Part shown: positions 62,269-64,000 of the stretch, in pieces
Numbering within the stretch: position 1 is the first letter of the stretch
Layout: every line of letters starts with the position of its first letter
Origin: Citroniella saccharovorans
Lineage (GTDB): Bacteria > Bacillota > Clostridia > Tissierellales > Peptoniphilaceae
Length of the DNA stretch: 64,000 nucleotides
Assembly: GCF_035481615.1 (NCBI RefSeq)
Contig: NZ_JAYKOT010000001.1
Span: forward strand, 403,825 to 467,824
Reading direction: 5' to 3'
The notes under the pieces: model-generated
Told to the model about the DNA's origin: nothing
Databases searched by the model: none
What the model saw: the letters and a program-made list of their open reading frames with translations, nothing else
Made by a program: the position numbers and the translations under genes

Positions 62269-63652
62269 ATGTGTTTAAAAAATGAACTGAGACTTCACGA
62301 ATACCAAAAATATTGTATGGATAAAATAATTGATAATGATTCAATCGGACTTTTTTTAGACATGGGTCGGTCTAGGTAAGACTTTAATATCTTTAACTGC
62401 TATTAAGGATCTTATGTATAACAGGTTTGAAGTTAATAAGGTTTTAGTTATAGCACCTAAGAAGGTGTCGGAAGCTACCTGGCAAAATGAGATTAATAAG
62501 TGGCCAGAACTTAGAATTCTTAGATATTCAACTGTTCTTGGGTCTAAAAGTCAAAGGATAAAGGCATTAAACACGCCAGCAGATATTTATATTATCAATC
62601 GTGACAATGTGGTGTGGTTAGTCGACTATTATAAAAATTCTTGGCCATTTGATTTTGTGATTTGTGATGAGTTTTCAAGCTTTAAAAATCACAGTTCAAA
62701 AAGATTTAAGGCACTTGCAGCAGTTAAGCCGCATATAAAAAGGGTGGTAGGTCTTACAGGTACGCCAAGCCCAAATAGTTTACTTGATTTATGGAGCCAA
62801 GTTTATTTACTTGACGGAGGAGAAAGGCTTGGAAAATCTTTTTATAGCTATAGGGGGTCATTCTTTGAGGGGGACTATATGGGATATAGCTATAAGCCGA
62901 GGGATTTTGCAAAGGAAGAAATACTACAAAGAATTAGTGATGTTTGTGTTTCTATGAAGGCGGAGGACTACCTGGAACTTCCTGAATGTGTGGAGAATAT
63001 AATTCCTGTAAAACTTGATGCAAAGGCACAAAAAGCCTATTCCACTATGGAAAGGGATGCAGTCTTGGAACTTGAGAATGCTGAAGAGATTGATGCAACA
63101 AGTGCAGCGGCACTTTCTACTAAGCTTTTACAACTTGCAAATGGGGCGGTTTATGATGAGGATAAGAATTATCATGAAATACACGACTGTAAGATAGAGG
63201 CTTTTATGGAGACACTTGAACAGCTTCAAGGGCAAAATGTTTTAGTATTTTATAATTTCAAACATGATCTTGATAGACTTATAAAAGTTTTAGGTAAAAC
63301 AAAATTAAGTTTTAGAAAACTTGAAGGGCCAGAGGACCAGAAGGATTGGAATGAAGGAAAAATAAACGTGTTACTTACGCATCCGGCAAGTTCTGCTTAC
63401 GGACTTAACTTACAACAAGGTGGCCACCACGTAATATGGTTTGGTCTTAATTGGAACTATGAACTATATATTCAGGCGAATAAGAGATTACACAGGCAAG
63501 GACAAAAGAGTTCTGTTATAGTCCATCATCTAGTGACTAAAGGGACAAGAGACGAGGATGTGATGGAAGCTTTGAGAAGAAAAGAGGATTCACAAAATTA
63601 TGTGCTTGAGTCTTTAAAGGCAAGAATTAAAAGAATTAAGAGTGAAATTTAA
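62269..63652 (+). pseudogene. Phage SNF2/DEAD-type helicase, interrupted in Walker A
   Basis: ATG 62269 has GGAGGTGATG upstream. The first frame gives NELRLHEYQKYCMDKII and IGLFLDMG, then stops at 62378. The continuing frame starts LGKTLISLTAIKDL and carries the rest: VICDEFSSFKN (DExx), LTGTPSPNSL and late HRQGQKSSVIVHH. The expected Walker A MGLGKT is broken by a tandem GGTC GGTC at 62365-62372; removing one copy restores it. The protein would be about 460 residues, a SNF2-like DNA translocase of phage replication modules. Confidence 0.85.
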
Positions 63653-63664
63653 GGGGAGATTGAT

Positions 63665-64000
63665 ATGAAGTTTGAAGATTTACGAGAAAAAGTTTTAGAT
63701 TGGGCCATGGATAAGGATCTTTTACACGAAGAAAATGCAGAAAAGCAGTTTATGAAGTTTATGGAAGAGGTTTTTGAGTTTAAGGTAGAGATGGTTGAAA
63801 ATAAAGAGATTAATAAGGATCCAGAGGTTACTAGTGAGTATAAGGAGTTTGCAAGGCATAATTTAATGCTTGAGATGGGAGACGTTTTTGTAAGTCTTAT
63901 TATTTTGTGTAGGCAATTAAATTTAGATCCCGTTAAGTGTTTGGAGCTTGCCTACGATAAGATCAAGCTTAGGGAGGGAAAGACTATCGACGGGACTTTT
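63665..64000 (+). CDS. MazG-like NTP pyrophosphatase (partial, runs off window)
   Basis: ATG 63665 with AAGGGGAG upstream; 112 codons are visible and the frame is open at the window edge. The metal-binding pattern EEVFE and the later GDVFVSLIILCRQL plus LAYDKIKLREG match MazG-type all-alpha NTP pyrophosphatases, which cleave nucleoside triphosphates. Phages may use them to alter nucleotide pools or the alarmone response. Confidence 0.75.
   Translation, partial: MKFEDLREKVLDWAMDKDLLHEENAEKQFMKFMEEVFEFKVEMVENKEINKDPEVTSEYKEFARHNLMLEMGDVFVSLIILCRQLNLDPVKCLELAYDKIKLREGKTIDGTF

Overview
The window is AT-rich, densely packed DNA from a Gram-positive (Firmicutes-type) anaerobe. Evidence: AGGAGG-type ribosome sites, lipobox lipoproteins, an AmiACDEF-like peptide importer, an LCP cell-wall enzyme, CWB2 cell-wall repeats, a large 2-hydroxyacyl-CoA dehydratase activase, L-cysteine desulfidase, and the YedF/DUF3343 pair. 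A peptide- and amino-acid-fermenting member of the Tissierellia (Peptoniphilus/Anaerococcus-like anaerobic cocci) fits best. That placement is inference; no rRNA is present.

Layout. 1-610: IS200/IS605-type transposase with right-end hairpins. 640-5250: surface lipoproteins, a methyltransferase, an orphan PTS EIIA-EIIB protein, a nitrilase-family enzyme and a (frameshifted) SH3 lipoprotein. 5247-8956: two-component system with a two-gene ABC exporter, split by a 250-bp palindromic element flanked by duplicate terminators. 8953-15014: AlkD-like protein, then a type IV pilus/competence-pseudopilus operon (prepilin peptidase, three pilin-like proteins, a PilX-like protein, GspE, GspF) with tadA embedded; mscL follows. 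15411-16603: 1.2-kb gene-poor gap. 16604-24062: thioredoxin-like lipoprotein and the oligopeptide ABC transporter. 24134-35000: activase, LCP, type-2 IPP isomerase, MATE, LemA/DUF2207. 35036-49410: M16C protease, DEAD helicase, MacB-like ABC system with a COG1361-type surface protein, SGNH hydrolase, YedF/DUF3343, MscS, DUF951, cysteine desulfidase, radical SAM protein and a CWB2-CAP surface protein. 49862-64000 (continuing past the window): a prophage. Its leftward lysogeny genes are integrase, membrane-anchored exonuclease-BRCT and a CI-like repressor. Its rightward early/replication genes are Cro, small proteins, DUF2800, DUF2815, family A polymerase, primase-helicase, VRR-NUC, HNH, SNF2-like helicase and a MazG-like protein.

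Five chromosomal genes are each interrupted by what looks like one extra base in a short A or T run, always in the same direction, and the phage helicase is interrupted by a tandem 4-bp duplication inside Walker A. These may be genuine lesions, phase-variable tracts or sequence errors. I annotate the full reconstructed spans and describe each break.

Most notable: the membrane-tethered DEDDh exonuclease-BRCT protein between integrase and repressor (possible superinfection-exclusion or defence gene), the set of four related 17-bp operator candidates around cro, an iteron-like putative phage origin at 61214-61442, and the palindromic element at 5948-6197. No rRNA, tRNA or CRISPR array was recognised.
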